Part shown: one piece after another, positions 26,952 to 36,119 of the stretch
Layout: each line of letters begins with the position of its first letter
Numbering within the stretch: the stretch's first letter is position 1
Assembly: GCA_016707785.1 (NCBI GenBank)
Contig: JADJGZ010000002.1
Location: 124,001 to 188,000 of the forward strand
DNA length: 64,000 nucleotides
Source of the DNA: Bacteroidales bacterium
GTDB taxonomy: Bacteria; Bacteroidota; Bacteroidia; Bacteroidales; UBA4417
Reading direction: 5' to 3'
Notes under the pieces: generated by a model
What the model saw: only the letters and a program-made list of their open reading frames with translations
What the model was told of the DNA's origin: nothing
The model's database searches: none
Translations under genes and position numbers: made by a program

Positions 26952-27689
26952 ATGAAAATGAAAACCTTACCCCTTTTACTTTTATTAACCCTGGGAATTG
27001 GAATCACTTTTTTCTCCTCCTGTAAAAAAGAAGAGACAAATAAAGCTCCATCAATTACTTCAGTCCTAGTAAACCCAGGTACCGTCAACGCAAATGGTAT
27101 TGTCTCTGTTTCCGTTGCTGCTTCTGATCCTGAAGGTGATGCTCTTACTTATTCTTATTCCGTGACCGGTGGAGCTATTACAGGAACCGGGCCTAGCGTA
27201 TCATGGACAGCTCCGTCTGCACAAGGAGCCCACTCAATTACTGTTACTGTTTCTGATGGAAATGGTAATCAGGCCACTGGAAACGGAGCCCTTACCGTTC
27301 TGCAACCTGTTACTCAAATTACTGGCACAGCCAGATTCCCGGCAGGAACTTCCGGAGATTTATCAAATTCCAAAGTTAGTATCTATACCTCCTATGATAA
27401 TTGGCTGAATAACCAACCCATCAAATTCGGAGCAGTTACAGGATCAGGTGCAAGTGTATCCTTCACACTTACAAATGTCAACCCTGGTAACTATTACCTG
27501 GACGTATGGAAAGATATTGATAATAGTGGTACCTGGTCGTTTACCGATTATGTTGGCTGGTATGGTTCAGGGGGCCTTGGAAGTCCAAGTCTTACAGAGT
27601 TTCAGATTTCTGATGGGCAAACTTTCAATTGTTCTGTAGATATGTACATTGTAGCTAAAAAATCATCTGCAACAGGATCTAAGTTTTAA
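26952..27689 (+). CDS. secreted lipoprotein with cadherin/PKD-like Ig domain, function unknown
   Basis: 245 aa, lipobox FFSSC (Cys24) followed by KKEE. Residues ~33-116 form an Ig-like domain of the PKD/cadherin kind (APSITSVLVNPGTVNANGIVSVSVAASDPEGDALTYSYSV in short segments, ending SDGNGNQATGNGALTV). Residues ~120-240 form a second beta-rich region (ITGTARFPAGTSGD, NPGNYYLDVWKDIDNSGTW, DYVGWYG) resembling prealbumin-like domains found in surface lipoproteins. It stands alone with its own promoter-like element and a strong terminator. It lies next to but divergent from the SusC locus; no enzymatic motif is visible. Confidence 0.8.
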   Translation: MKMKTLPLLLLLTLGIGITFFSSCKKEETNKAPSITSVLVNPGTVNANGIVSVSVAASDPEGDALTYSYSVTGGAITGTGPSVSWTAPSAQGAHSITVTVSDGNGNQATGNGALTVLQPVTQITGTARFPAGTSGDLSNSKVSIYTSYDNWLNNQPIKFGAVTGSGASVSFTLTNVNPGNYYLDVWKDIDNSGTWSFTDYVGWYGSGGLGSPSLTEFQISDGQTFNCSVDMYIVAKKSSATGSKF

Positions 27690-27724
27690 AAAGGTATTAG
27701 CATTTTGCTAATATGACAATTTTC

Positions 27725-27765
27725 AAAAGAAGGGTAAGATTCCATAGAATTTTACCCTTCTTTTT
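27725..27765 (+). terminator. intrinsic terminator after the lipoprotein gene
   Basis: A perfect 13-bp stem, AAAAGAAGGGTAA (27725-27737) with TTACCCTTCTTTT (27752-27764), around a 14-nt loop, ending in a T-run. Lies 36 bp after the stop codon. Confidence 0.88.
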
Positions 27766-28186
27766 ATTATACAATTGATCAAGTGGCTCTTATTGGATTT
27801 TAAATGCTAAGAGATTGTCTAAAGAAGCTATTCCCCGAAGAAGCCAAGCCAAAGGCTTCCCTTCGGGAGAATCCTGAATAGTGATTTAATTATTAAATGC
27901 TTATAGTCAGGCCATTATGAAATATGAATCCTGACCCACCTATCCGAAATTTCAATGAGATTAGTAAAGTATCATCACAGTCACAGTCATTCGGGCAGGC
28001 TTCTGGAATCCAAAAAAAGCTAATAACATTAATTTTAGATTGTTTCTCATAGTATAAAACATTGGACAAACCCTGGATCTATATTCCGTAACCAGAAGTT
28101 TTGGATACTTTCCGTCTTTTCAAAACTGATCAAACGATATTAAATGACTTTAACTCTTGAGATCAATTACTAAGTTATGTTTCAGA

Positions 28187-28224
28187 TTAAAAAGACAAAG
28201 GCTGCCCATTTAAGGCAGCCTTTG
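28187..28224 (-). terminator. intrinsic terminator after the giant adhesin gene
   Basis: On the minus strand CAAAGGCTGCC pairs with GGCAGCCTTTG (28224-28214 and 28206-28196, 7-nt loop), followed by TCTTTTT. It starts 23 bp after the stop codon at 28248. Confidence 0.9.
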
Positions 28225-28247
28225 CATAAACCGGGGTTTTAAGCCCT

Positions 28248-31200
28248 TTAGTTGATAACTACCTTGCGGATGATTTGAGTGTTACCGCTGAGCAGTACCA
28301 CTGAATAAATACCCTTAGGCATCCTGGAAAGGTCAATTTCCTGTTTGAGGCTTCCGTCTACTTCAACGCCCTTTCTTTCATAAACAACCACACCCAGGTT
28401 ACTCATGATGCGGATGTCGAACATCTCTCTCGATGAGCTGGTTACTCCCAGTGTGAATTGTCCATCATTGGGGTTTGGATAAACTTCCACTTTCTGCAGT
28501 TTTACCAGTTCATTCACCCCTACGGTGTATACAACCAGGAGTCCTTCTGAACTTTCTGAAGTACATCCGCTCAGCGTTACAACCACTGAATAGGTGCCTG
28601 TCTCCAAAACTTCATAGGTCTGTGCTGTTGCTCCGGTGATCAGAACACCATCTTTATACCACTGGTTGCCTGCAGGTGAGCTGCTGGTCAGGATATAACC
28701 CACGCGGGTAATGGTTGGGGTAGCTGGTATCGGGTTAACAGTTACTGACAGGGAAGAGGATGTGCCCAGTCCGCAGGCATTGCTGCCAGCTACTGTTACA
28801 AGCCCTGATACTGCTGTACTGCCATAGTCCACCGTTATGCTGGTGGTTGTAGCTCCTGTTACAATGGTTGCTCCCGTAGGAACAGTCCAGCTGTAAGTAG
28901 CACCGCTGATAGCTGTGGTGGTATAGGTCACACCTGAGGTACCCTGGCATAGGGTAGTGGTTCCGGTGATAGTTCCTGCTGCTGATGGCACCGGACTTAC
29001 CGTTACATTAAATACGGTTGGTGCTGCTGCGCTGCATCCTGAGGCATTGGTATAGCTTACACTTACGAATTTCGCCCCCGAAGTAGTCCAGAAAATCATT
29101 ACTTCATTGCTGCCGGTTACCCAGGTCATGGTACCACTGCCCGGACTCATAGCCCATACATAATTGGTCATTCCTGGTTCGGTAGTATAGGTGTAATAAT
29201 CTGAATCTTCACAAACTGCATTGTCTCCGGTAATGGTTGGTACAGGTAAAGCGCCTACGCTTACATTGTAAACGGTAGGTGTGGCTGCTGTACATCCGTT
29301 ACCATTGGTGTAAGATACACTTACGGTCTGTGCACCTGATCCGGTCCAGCTTACTGTTACGGTATTATCCGTTGCTGTACCTCCGGCTGTGATAGTACCT
29401 CCGGCTGATACGGCCCATACATAGGCGGTCATACCGGCCTGGGTTGTATAAACATTACCGGTTGCTGAAGAACAGATCGAAGCAGGGCCGCTGATCGTTG
29501 GTACAGGAGCTGCATTTACTGTCACTGCATATGCTGGTGACAAGCCACCATTACCATAGATATTGGTTCCATAAACAGTGATATTTCCTGATACTGCTGT
29601 ATATCCAAAATCAACTGTGATGCTGTTGGTATTGGCACCGGTTGCAATGGTTGCACCGGCTGGCAGATTCCATACATAGCCTGTTGCATTAGGAATTGGA
29701 GCTACACTGTAAGCTACACCCATAGTACCCTGACATACTGTTGATGTTCCTGTGATGGAACCGGCAGTTGGAGGAATGGATATAACGGTGACAGGATAGG
29801 AAGTAGCCGTTGTGGCATTACAACCATTGGCATTGTTATAGTTGACAGTTACTGTTTCTGCTCCTGCTATATTCCAAAGGATGGTGACGGTATTGCTGGT
29901 GCTTGTTCCACCGGCTGTAATGGTTCCACCGGCTGAAACAGTCCATACATAGTTGGTCATACCGGCTTCTGTGGTATAAACATGCGATGTTCCAACACCT
30001 GCTGGTGTGGTGCCTGTGATCGTTGGTACAGGTTGTGCATTAACGGTTACATTCTTAACAGTAGCACTTGCTGCTGTACAGGAATTACCATTGGTGTAAT
30101 TTACACTTACGGTCTGGGCTCCGGCTGTATTCCAGGTTACTGTAATAGCATCAGTGCCTGCTCCGGCAGTGATGGTTCCGCCTGCTGATACAGTCCAGGT
30201 GTAACCTGTCATACCTGCTTCGGTGGTGTATACATTACCGGTGCTTGAAGCACAAACGGGCGATGGGCCTGTAATAGTAGGTACTGGTAAAGCATTCACC
30301 GTTACATTATAAACGGTTGCAGAAGGTGCTGTACAGCTGTTTGCATTGGTATAGTTCACACTTACCGTCTGGGCACCTGCTGTATTCCAGGTTACTGTGA
30401 TGGCATTGGTGCCAGCGCCGGCTGTGATGGTACCACCTGCTGATATATTCCAGGTGTAGCCTGTCATACCTGCTTCTGTAGTGTAAATAGCGGTTCCGCT
30501 AGCACAAACTGATGCCAAACCACTGATCGTAGGCACTGGAAGAGCGTTTACAGTAACATTGTATACTGTTGGTAATGCAGATGTACAAGAATTACCATTT
30601 GTATAACCAACACTAACTGTTTGAGCACCTAAAGCAGTCCAGTTAATGGTAACAGTATTGTCGGTGGCTGTGCCTCCGGCAGTAATGGTACCCCCTGCAG
30701 ATACTACCCAGCTGTAACCAGTCATTCCGGCTTCAGTTGAATAAACTGTTGTGCTGTTTAAACAAACAGAAGCAGAACCAGTGATAACAGGTACAGGTAA
30801 AGGATTAACTGTAACGTTGTAAATGGATGGAACTGCAGCAACACATGAGTTGGCATCAGTATAGCTAACACTGACGGTCTGAGGACCAGCTACGTTCCAT
30901 GTAACAGTTACGGTGTTATCAGTTGTTGTACCACCGGCTGTGATTGTACCACCGGCTGAAATTGACCAGGTATAACCGGTCATTCCCGCTTCAGTAGAAT
31001 AAACATTTCCTGTTCCTGTAGCACAAACCGAAACTGGGCCTGCTATTCCCGGAACCGGCAATGCATTTACCCCCATTGTTGAAACAGCTGAGGATGCAGG
31101 GCTACCTGTTGCACAACCTATACTTGAGGTCATTACAACATATACCTGATCATTATTTACAGGGGTGAAATTATATGTATCCTGATTAAGTCCAACAGGA

Positions 31201-33512
31201 TTTGAATTCAAATACCACTGGTATGAAGGAGTACCACCATTGGTCGGTGTTGCAGTATAGGTTACCGGAGTTCCGGCACAAACCGGATTGGCATCAGGAT
31301 TTATTGTAACTGATGCAACTACTGAGGAACTGACTGCAATAATAACTGTATTTGATGTTGCTGGATTTCCTGAGGTACAGGGAAGATCAGAAGTCATTAT
31401 TACATATACCTGGTCATTATCAGTTGGTGTATAGGTATATGTTGCCAAACCTGTTCCTGTTGGTGATCCATTAAGATACCATTGGTAAGCAGGAACTCCT
31501 CCATTAACAGGGGTAGCAGTTAATGTTACATCTGATCCCGCGCATACAGGATTTGCAGAAGGTAAAATACTTACACTTACAGGTTCAATAGCAATTACCG
31601 TCATGGTAATAGTATTGGAAGTTGCCGGGGTACCTGTAGCACAGGGAATGGAAGAAGTTACTATTACATAAACCTCATCATTATTGGCCGGAGCATATGA
31701 ATATGTATCCTGGTTGATGCCAACTGTTGTTCCGTTCACATACCATTGATAAGAATAGTCAGATGGAGCTTTTGTGCCCCCTCCTCCTATTATGGCTGTA
31801 AATAAAACAGAGGTTCCGGCACATACTGAGTTTGCAGATTCACCAATGGTAACACTTAATGGTACCAATGGAAGCACGCCCATTGTAATTGTATTTGAAT
31901 TAGCAGTGGCAGCAACTACACATGTCAGACTTGTCGTAATTTCTACATATACCTGATCATTGTTTGCCGGTACATAGCTGTATGTGTCAAGGTTGGTTCC
32001 AACAGCTATTGAATTCACATACCATTGATAGGTGGGTGTTGTTCCACCGTTTACCGGGGTTGCCGTAAAGGTAACAGAAGCACCTGCGCAAGAGGGGTTT
32101 TCTGATGCTGCAATGGTAACACTTACAGTAACAGGGGCAGTGGTTGCCATGGTGATAGTATTGGATGTTGCCGGACTTCCGGAAGCACAAGTAAGGCTTG
32201 AAGTCATAACAACATAAACCTGGTCACCTGCTAAAGGAATATAGGAATAAGTATCCAGGTTAGTACCAACAGGAGTAGCATTAACATACCACTGATAAGT
32301 TGGGATACCTCCGAATGACGGAGTTGCTGTGAAGGTTACAGAAGACCCGTCGCAACTTGGATTTTCGCTGGCGGCAATGAGCACAGAGGCAACACCTGAT
32401 GGACTCATTGACATAGTTACAGTGTTGGAAGTTGCCGGATTATTACTAAGGCAGGATCCAAAATTTGAGGTCATGACAACATAAACTTCATCAGCATCAG
32501 CGGGTGCATAAGAATAGGTATCCAGGCCTGTTCCTGCTGCTATTCCGTTCACATACCACTGGTATGTGGGAGCAGCACCACCATTCGTTGGGGTTGCAGT
32601 AAAATTCACGGTATTTCCAACACAGGCAGGATTTTGATCAGCAGCAACTACAACACTAACGGGAGTAATGGCTATTACTGACATAGTGATGGTATTGGAA
32701 GTTGCCGGACTTCCGGATACACATGTTAATCCAGAGGTCATAATGACATAAACCTGGTCATTATTGGCTGGAGTATAGGCATATGTATCAAGATTGGTTC
32801 CAACGGGGTTTGCGTTAACATACCACTGGTAAGCAGCCGTTCCGCCATTGGTTGGAGTGGCTGTAAATGTAACCGAACCTCCATCACAAATTGGATTGGC
32901 ACTTTCCAAAATAGAAACACTTACCGGAACGGGCAGGTCTTCTACAACTGTAACACTACCTGTCATTACAGTAGTGCCTCCCAGGTTGGTTCCTGAAACA
33001 GTATAAACACCAGCCAGCTGGTTACCAAAGGATATGGCTGAACCGGTACCGGCTACAGTAGGCGTTTGGGCTACACCATCCAAAAACAATGTATAGGTAA
33101 CATTCAGTTCACTATCAAACAATCCAACAGGCACTCCCGCTCCACCCTGGCAATAATTACCACCACCAGTAACATTGAATGCTGTTGGCGGGTCTATTGT
33201 ACCAACAAACATTGTAATGGTGTTTGATGTTCCGAAAAGTGGACTAACACAAGTAAGCGAGGGGTACATTTCACAATATACCTGATCACCATTCACTGGG
33301 GTATAAGTATAAGTGGCTTCAAGTCCATTGACATAATCCGGCACTCCATTAACAAACCATTGGTAAGATGGAGTTCCTCCATTTACCGGTGTAGGTGAAA
33401 AAGTAACAGATGTTGCCGGAGGAACAGCTGTTGCAGGTGATGCAGTTATGGTTACAGAAGGTACAACGGGATTTGCGGGGGAAAGACTTACTGTATTCAG
33501 CATATCTACCAT
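28248..33512 (-). CDS. giant repeat surface adhesin, T9SS-secreted (3' fragment after a frameshift)
   Basis: 1754 aa in this frame; the true gene starts upstream at 34353 and a one-base frameshift near 33510 separates the parts, so the ATG at 33512 is probably not a real start. Residues 18-815 hold eight Ig-like repeats of ~85 aa with the signature TFTATPTNGG..YQWYVN, then DTYSY.PANNDQVYV.MTS and TSNTITM; a ~90-aa SprB-like segment (104-194) follows the first. Residues 816-1592 hold nine PKD-like repeats: seven with TTEAGMTGYTW.VSAGGTITAG and two variants (SITGTSTVCQGT). The last ~85 residues (KVEVYPNPNDGQFTL ... MPKGIYSVVLLSG) are a T9SS type A sorting domain. Likely a cell-surface adhesin or gliding/biofilm protein, ~2,030 aa when joined. 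No enzymatic domain seen. Confidence 0.88.
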   Translation of the reverse strand: MVDMLNTVSLSPANPVVPSVTITASPATAVPPATSVTFSPTPVNGGTPSYQWFVNGVPDYVNGLEATYTYTPVNGDQVYCEMYPSLTCVSPLFGTSNTITMFVGTIDPPTAFNVTGGGNYCQGGAGVPVGLFDSELNVTYTLFLDGVAQTPTVAGTGSAISFGNQLAGVYTVSGTNLGGTTVMTGSVTVVEDLPVPVSVSILESANPICDGGSVTFTATPTNGGTAAYQWYVNANPVGTNLDTYAYTPANNDQVYVIMTSGLTCVSGSPATSNTITMSVIAITPVSVVVAADQNPACVGNTVNFTATPTNGGAAPTYQWYVNGIAAGTGLDTYSYAPADADEVYVVMTSNFGSCLSNNPATSNTVTMSMSPSGVASVLIAASENPSCDGSSVTFTATPSFGGIPTYQWYVNATPVGTNLDTYSYIPLAGDQVYVVMTSSLTCASGSPATSNTITMATTAPVTVSVTIAASENPSCAGASVTFTATPVNGGTTPTYQWYVNSIAVGTNLDTYSYVPANNDQVYVEITTSLTCVVAATANSNTITMGVLPLVPLSVTIGESANSVCAGTSVLFTAIIGGGGTKAPSDYSYQWYVNGTTVGINQDTYSYAPANNDEVYVIVTSSIPCATGTPATSNTITMTVIAIEPVSVSILPSANPVCAGSDVTLTATPVNGGVPAYQWYLNGSPTGTGLATYTYTPTDNDQVYVIMTSDLPCTSGNPATSNTVIIAVSSSVVASVTINPDANPVCAGTPVTYTATPTNGGTPSYQWYLNSNPVGLNQDTYNFTPVNNDQVYVVMTSSIGCATGSPASSAVSTMGVNALPVPGIAGPVSVCATGTGNVYSTEAGMTGYTWSISAGGTITAGGTTTDNTVTVTWNVAGPQTVSVSYTDANSCVAAVPSIYNVTVNPLPVPVITGSASVCLNSTTVYSTEAGMTGYSWVVSAGGTITAGGTATDNTVTINWTALGAQTVSVGYTNGNSCTSALPTVYNVTVNALPVPTISGLASVCASGTAIYTTEAGMTGYTWNISAGGTITAGAGTNAITVTWNTAGAQTVSVNYTNANSCTAPSATVYNVTVNALPVPTITGPSPVCASSTGNVYTTEAGMTGYTWTVSAGGTITAGAGTDAITVTWNTAGAQTVSVNYTNGNSCTAASATVKNVTVNAQPVPTITGTTPAGVGTSHVYTTEAGMTNYVWTVSAGGTITAGGTSTSNTVTILWNIAGAETVTVNYNNANGCNATTATSYPVTVISIPPTAGSITGTSTVCQGTMGVAYSVAPIPNATGYVWNLPAGATIATGANTNSITVDFGYTAVSGNITVYGTNIYGNGGLSPAYAVTVNAAPVPTISGPASICSSATGNVYTTQAGMTAYVWAVSAGGTITAGGTATDNTVTVSWTGSGAQTVSVSYTNGNGCTAATPTVYNVSVGALPVPTITGDNAVCEDSDYYTYTTEPGMTNYVWAMSPGSGTMTWVTGSNEVMIFWTTSGAKFVSVSYTNASGCSAAAPTVFNVTVSPVPSAAGTITGTTTLCQGTSGVTYTTTAISGATYSWTVPTGATIVTGATTTSITVDYGSTAVSGLVTVAGSNACGLGTSSSLSVTVNPIPATPTITRVGYILTSSSPAGNQWYKDGVLITGATAQTYEVLETGTYSVVVTLSGCTSESSEGLLVVYTVGVNELVKLQKVEVYPNPNDGQFTLGVTSSSREMFDIRIMSNLGVVVYERKGVEVDGSLKQEIDLSRMPKGIYSVVLLSGNTQIIRKVVIN
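28737..31067 (-). repeat. array of nine PKD-like repeats in the adhesin
   Basis: Repeats of about 83-88 codons beginning NALPVPTITG and including TTEAGMTGYTW and AQTVSVNYTN. Copies three and four of the seven main-type units are close to identical, which points to recent unequal recombination. Two variant units, both built on a TVCQGT- or TLCQGT-type cysteine motif, interrupt or end the array. Confidence 0.85.
31068..33461 (-). repeat. array of eight Ig-like repeats in the adhesin
   Basis: Units of about 83-90 codons with a conserved YQWYVN core, a Cys near the start (SENPSC, SANPVC) and a second Cys near the end (SSLTC), suggesting one disulfide per unit. A non-repeat domain of ~90 aa sits after the first unit. 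Confidence 0.85.
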
Positions 33513-34353
33513 ATCCTGTACAGGATGGGCTCTTTACCGACATAACAGCACCGGTAGCCACTGCTCCGAAAGTTGCGGCAGAGCCTGTTCCGAAGACTAC
33601 CCCTGCAGCGCCGGAAACCGGGGTTCCATTGCTAAACAGGTAATAGGTATATCCGGCTTCTGTACTTGCCAATGAGATTTGAGCCCCTTGTCCGGGAAGA
33701 TTACAATATTCAGTAACATCTGAAGTAACTGTCTGAGCTATAGGATCCGGAAAACCACCGGTTAAGGTTGGATTTGAAGGAGCCACATAACTGTGGGAAG
33801 CCTGAACTGTAACATCAGTGTTGATTACTCCAACATATGCGAACATTTTAGTCTGATATCCCAGGGATAATGTCCAGCACCAGGTAGGGTCGGGGGTTAA
33901 TGCCGTATTAAATGCAAGATTACAACCTACCCTGATCCTGGTTAAGCGGGTTCCTGCCGGGAGGTTGGAAATTGTGGATGCACCGGCTGACCCCGGGGGG
34001 GCAACTGGTGTTACGATGATACAATTCTTAACTGCATCATAGGAGAATTTTTCAGGCCCTGGTTGCTGTGAGGCATTTAATTGAGAACTTCCCGGAACCG
34101 GCGAAACATTAATGATACCGCCACTTGGAATAATAGCAGGATTCATGTTAATACCCATCTGAAACTGGGCTAACTTGAAAACTGTAGTTCCGGTTCTTTG
34201 AAGAACAACATCAAATTCCCAAACATTGCAGGAAACCTGCGCAGCATTAGTAATCCGACAATTGTAAGTTGGTGATTGAGCCTTAATCCCAAAACCCAAA
34301 AGGATCAGGAAAAGCAGCAAAAACCATTGAATTGAGAGTTTCTGATTTTTCAT
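33349..34353 (-). CDS. giant surface adhesin, N-terminal part (5' fragment before frameshift)
   Basis: 334 aa in this frame, of which about the first 282 are native; the tail after ...SCTGYG is an out-of-frame reading of the next fragment's repeat 1. Signal peptide to residue 26 (KAQ). Residues ~31-185 form a beta-rich domain (NVWEFDVVLQRTG, FKLAQFQMGINMNPAIIPSGG, GTRLTRIRVGCNLAFN) homologous to the 199-aa protein at 45616-46215. The next ~90 residues (DVTEYCNLPGQGAQISLAS, YYLFSNGTPVSGAAG) form a SprB-type segment. Removing one base in GGTAGATATG near 33510 joins TGYG to DMLNTVSLSP and gives one continuous protein. There is no poly-base slippery run here, so a true mutation is as likely as a sequencing error. 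Confidence 0.85.
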   Translation of the reverse strand: MKNQKLSIQWFLLLFLILLGFGIKAQSPTYNCRITNAAQVSCNVWEFDVVLQRTGTTVFKLAQFQMGINMNPAIIPSGGIINVSPVPGSSQLNASQQPGPEKFSYDAVKNCIIVTPVAPPGSAGASTISNLPAGTRLTRIRVGCNLAFNTALTPDPTWCWTLSLGYQTKMFAYVGVINTDVTVQASHSYVAPSNPTLTGGFPDPIAQTVTSDVTEYCNLPGQGAQISLASTEAGYTYYLFSNGTPVSGAAGVVFGTGSAATFGAVATGAVMSVKSPSCTGYGRYAEYSKSFPRKSRCTFCNHNCITCNSCSSGNICYFFTYTGKWRNSILPMVC

Positions 34354-35259
34354 GTCATGTTAATTTGGTTAATATAATGATTTGCTGTTATTTGAAATAT
34401 ACTGAGTGTTAATGAAAATGTATCAAAGAGCCAAATGGACCCTTTTAGAAAAGCCATTGGCTCGAAGCAGTGTATGTTTGAATTCATCTATACCGGGTGT
34501 CTTAAAATCTGTCCGCCTTTGGCTGAATACAAGATGAAATAGCAACGGAATAGATGAAGTATTTTCAACAGTTAAACTTAACTTCAGGATCAAAAAAAAT
34601 CCAAATGCAAGTTACTAAATTAAGCATAAATAGAGACGTTTACAATCTCAATTTTGTTTTCAAATTGTTAACATTAATTTATTAATAAATATTAGCAGTA
34701 AAGAAACCCTATTTTAGTAAAAAACCAGCCTGGCCTTATCCATCATTCCCCTCCCACAAATCCCTATTATTCAGTTATTTAGGATGATATGGTATTTCAA
34801 ATATTCTATATCTCTTGTTCAGATCTCCCGCAATAACAATGAAATATTTCTTTATATCAAAATTGGTTTATGAGATTCCATGGATAATTGCTCCTCACAA
34901 GAAGGAATACTTTACAAAGTGTAAAAGTTTTTTCTCTCCTGGCAAAAAAACTGAGAAGTATAAATTTTTTTCTTTTAGAGTTCCCGAAAATGTATAATTA
35001 ATTTAAAATCTGTTTATCAACCTGTTATGATTATCGCGAAATGTCTATGCACTACTATAAGGCTCCTCTCAATTACTTTGGCATAACTTTGGTAATAAGT
35101 GGATTGTCTATTTATGACTGCTCTTTTTCTTTGGCTGCATGCTTTTCAGGGAATTGAATAAACTCTATGCCCTCTGCTGATGAAAATTATATTTAAGAAT
35201 GATTTCATGATTACTTTACTTACTCACTAAGCTCTGCGAACTATAAGAATACTCTACAT
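34354..35259. other. 906-bp intergenic region, no gene recognised
   Basis: AT-rich region between the divergent adhesin and TPR-protein genes. A 60-codon frame at 34815-34997 is lysine- and phenylalanine-rich with no initiation context and is not called. TAACTTTG at 35084-35091 matches the -7 consensus for the TPR gene but lacks a -33 partner. On the minus side no TAnnTTTG element was found near the adhesin start. Confidence 0.6.
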
Positions 35260-36018
35260 ATGAAACGTCATTTTAAGTACTCCGCTATTATTGAAAAATT
35301 CCTTACCAATGATCTGGCATATGCCGAAAAGAAATCATTTGAGAAAGAGGTTACTACGAACAAAGAACTTTCAGAAGAACTGATCCTGACTAAGAGCATT
35401 GATGCTGCAATCAGTAATGAAGATATACTGGATTTGAGGATAAAGCTTTTAGCCGCGCGTAAGGAGGCGGGCTTGACTCAGTCAGCTAAACCCAAAGTAA
35501 GGACCCTCTGGAAAAAATACTGGTATGCTGCAGCGTCAATAATACTCTTGGCTACCGTTGGAAGTGTCTTTATTTTTGCTTTTAATGATACCGGGACAAA
35601 TGACAGTTTATTCAAACAGTATTATTCCCCGGATAACCTGATACAAATCACACGATCCAGTGATGCCAATATCGTTGAGGCCATTATTAAATTCCAGGAA
35701 AGGGATTACACCTCGGCTTCACGCCTTTTCGGACAAATTCTTGAAAATGATACAACCAATTTTGCAGGTTGGTTCTATTACGGAATTTCCTGTATCGAAA
35801 CCTCTGACTATTTAAAGGCTGAGAATGCTTTTAACCGAATCATTCAAAATGAAGGTAATTTATATTCGGAGCATGCTGAATGGTACCTTGGACTCTCTTT
35901 TCTAAAAAGCAATCAAATGGTGAAAGCCAAGATGCAGCTTGAAAAAATTGCAGCCAATCCTGATAATTTTCACCGTAAAGATGCCCGACACCTTTTAAAG
36001 CAAATAAACAAAAACTAA
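35260..36018 (+). CDS. single-pass membrane protein with periplasmic TPR repeats, anti-sigma-like layout
   Basis: 252 aa. Cytoplasmic N-terminus (1-85) is charged and helical (IEKFLTNDLAYAEKKSFEKEV), like the N-terminal region of zinc-less anti-sigma-type proteins of Bacteroidota. One membrane segment spans ~88-108 (YWYAAASIILLATVGSVFIF). The periplasmic part (135-252) has TPR-like repeats: VEAIIKFQERDYTSASRLFGQILEN, then WFYYGISCIETSDYLKAENAF and AEWYLGLSFLKSNQMVKAKMQLEKI. No sigma-factor gene lies beside it. It sits between the adhesin and the protease pair and might regulate or help assemble surface proteins, but no function is established. Confidence 0.75.
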   Translation: MKRHFKYSAIIEKFLTNDLAYAEKKSFEKEVTTNKELSEELILTKSIDAAISNEDILDLRIKLLAARKEAGLTQSAKPKVRTLWKKYWYAAASIILLATVGSVFIFAFNDTGTNDSLFKQYYSPDNLIQITRSSDANIVEAIIKFQERDYTSASRLFGQILENDTTNFAGWFYYGISCIETSDYLKAENAFNRIIQNEGNLYSEHAEWYLGLSFLKSNQMVKAKMQLEKIAANPDNFHRKDARHLLKQINKN

Positions 36019-36057
36019 TTGCTTTTCATTAAAAGACAATCAGTTTGCTAATCAAAA

Positions 36058-36103
36058 CAATTTCCTGCCCACTCTTTTAAAACAAAGAATTGGCAGGAAA
36101 TTG
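36058..36103. terminator. bidirectional hairpin between convergent genes
   Basis: A perfect 12-bp stem: CAATTTCCTGCC (36058-36069) with GGCAGGAAATTG (36092-36103), loop 22 nt. It lies in the 101-bp gap between the TPR gene and the first C25 protease gene. The minus-strand exit is followed by TTTTG; the plus-strand exit has no T-run. Confidence 0.65.
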
Positions 36104-36119
36104 CATTTATATCGGATAC

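Larger units (their letters stand above)
27690..28247. other. 558-bp convergent intergenic region with two terminators
   Basis: Separates the convergent lipoprotein gene and the giant adhesin gene. It holds a terminator near each gene end (listed separately) and an imperfect GC-rich inverted repeat at about 27833-27867 (CCCCGAAGAAGCC against GGCTTCCCTTCGGG). No ORF or RNA gene recognised. Confidence 0.7.

Noticed and set aside
28737..33461. Regular repeats that might suggest CRISPR or a satellite array
   Set aside because: Units are ~250 bp, in frame and protein-coding, with conserved Ig/PKD motifs.
33349..33512. Programmed ribosomal frameshift joining the two adhesin frames
   Set aside because: No slippery heptamer or run at the joint and no strong downstream hairpin seen; mutation or sequence error is simpler.
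34815..34997. 60-codon frame in the 906-bp gap
   Set aside because: Lys/Phe-rich translation typical of AT-rich non-coding DNA and no promoter or initiation element.
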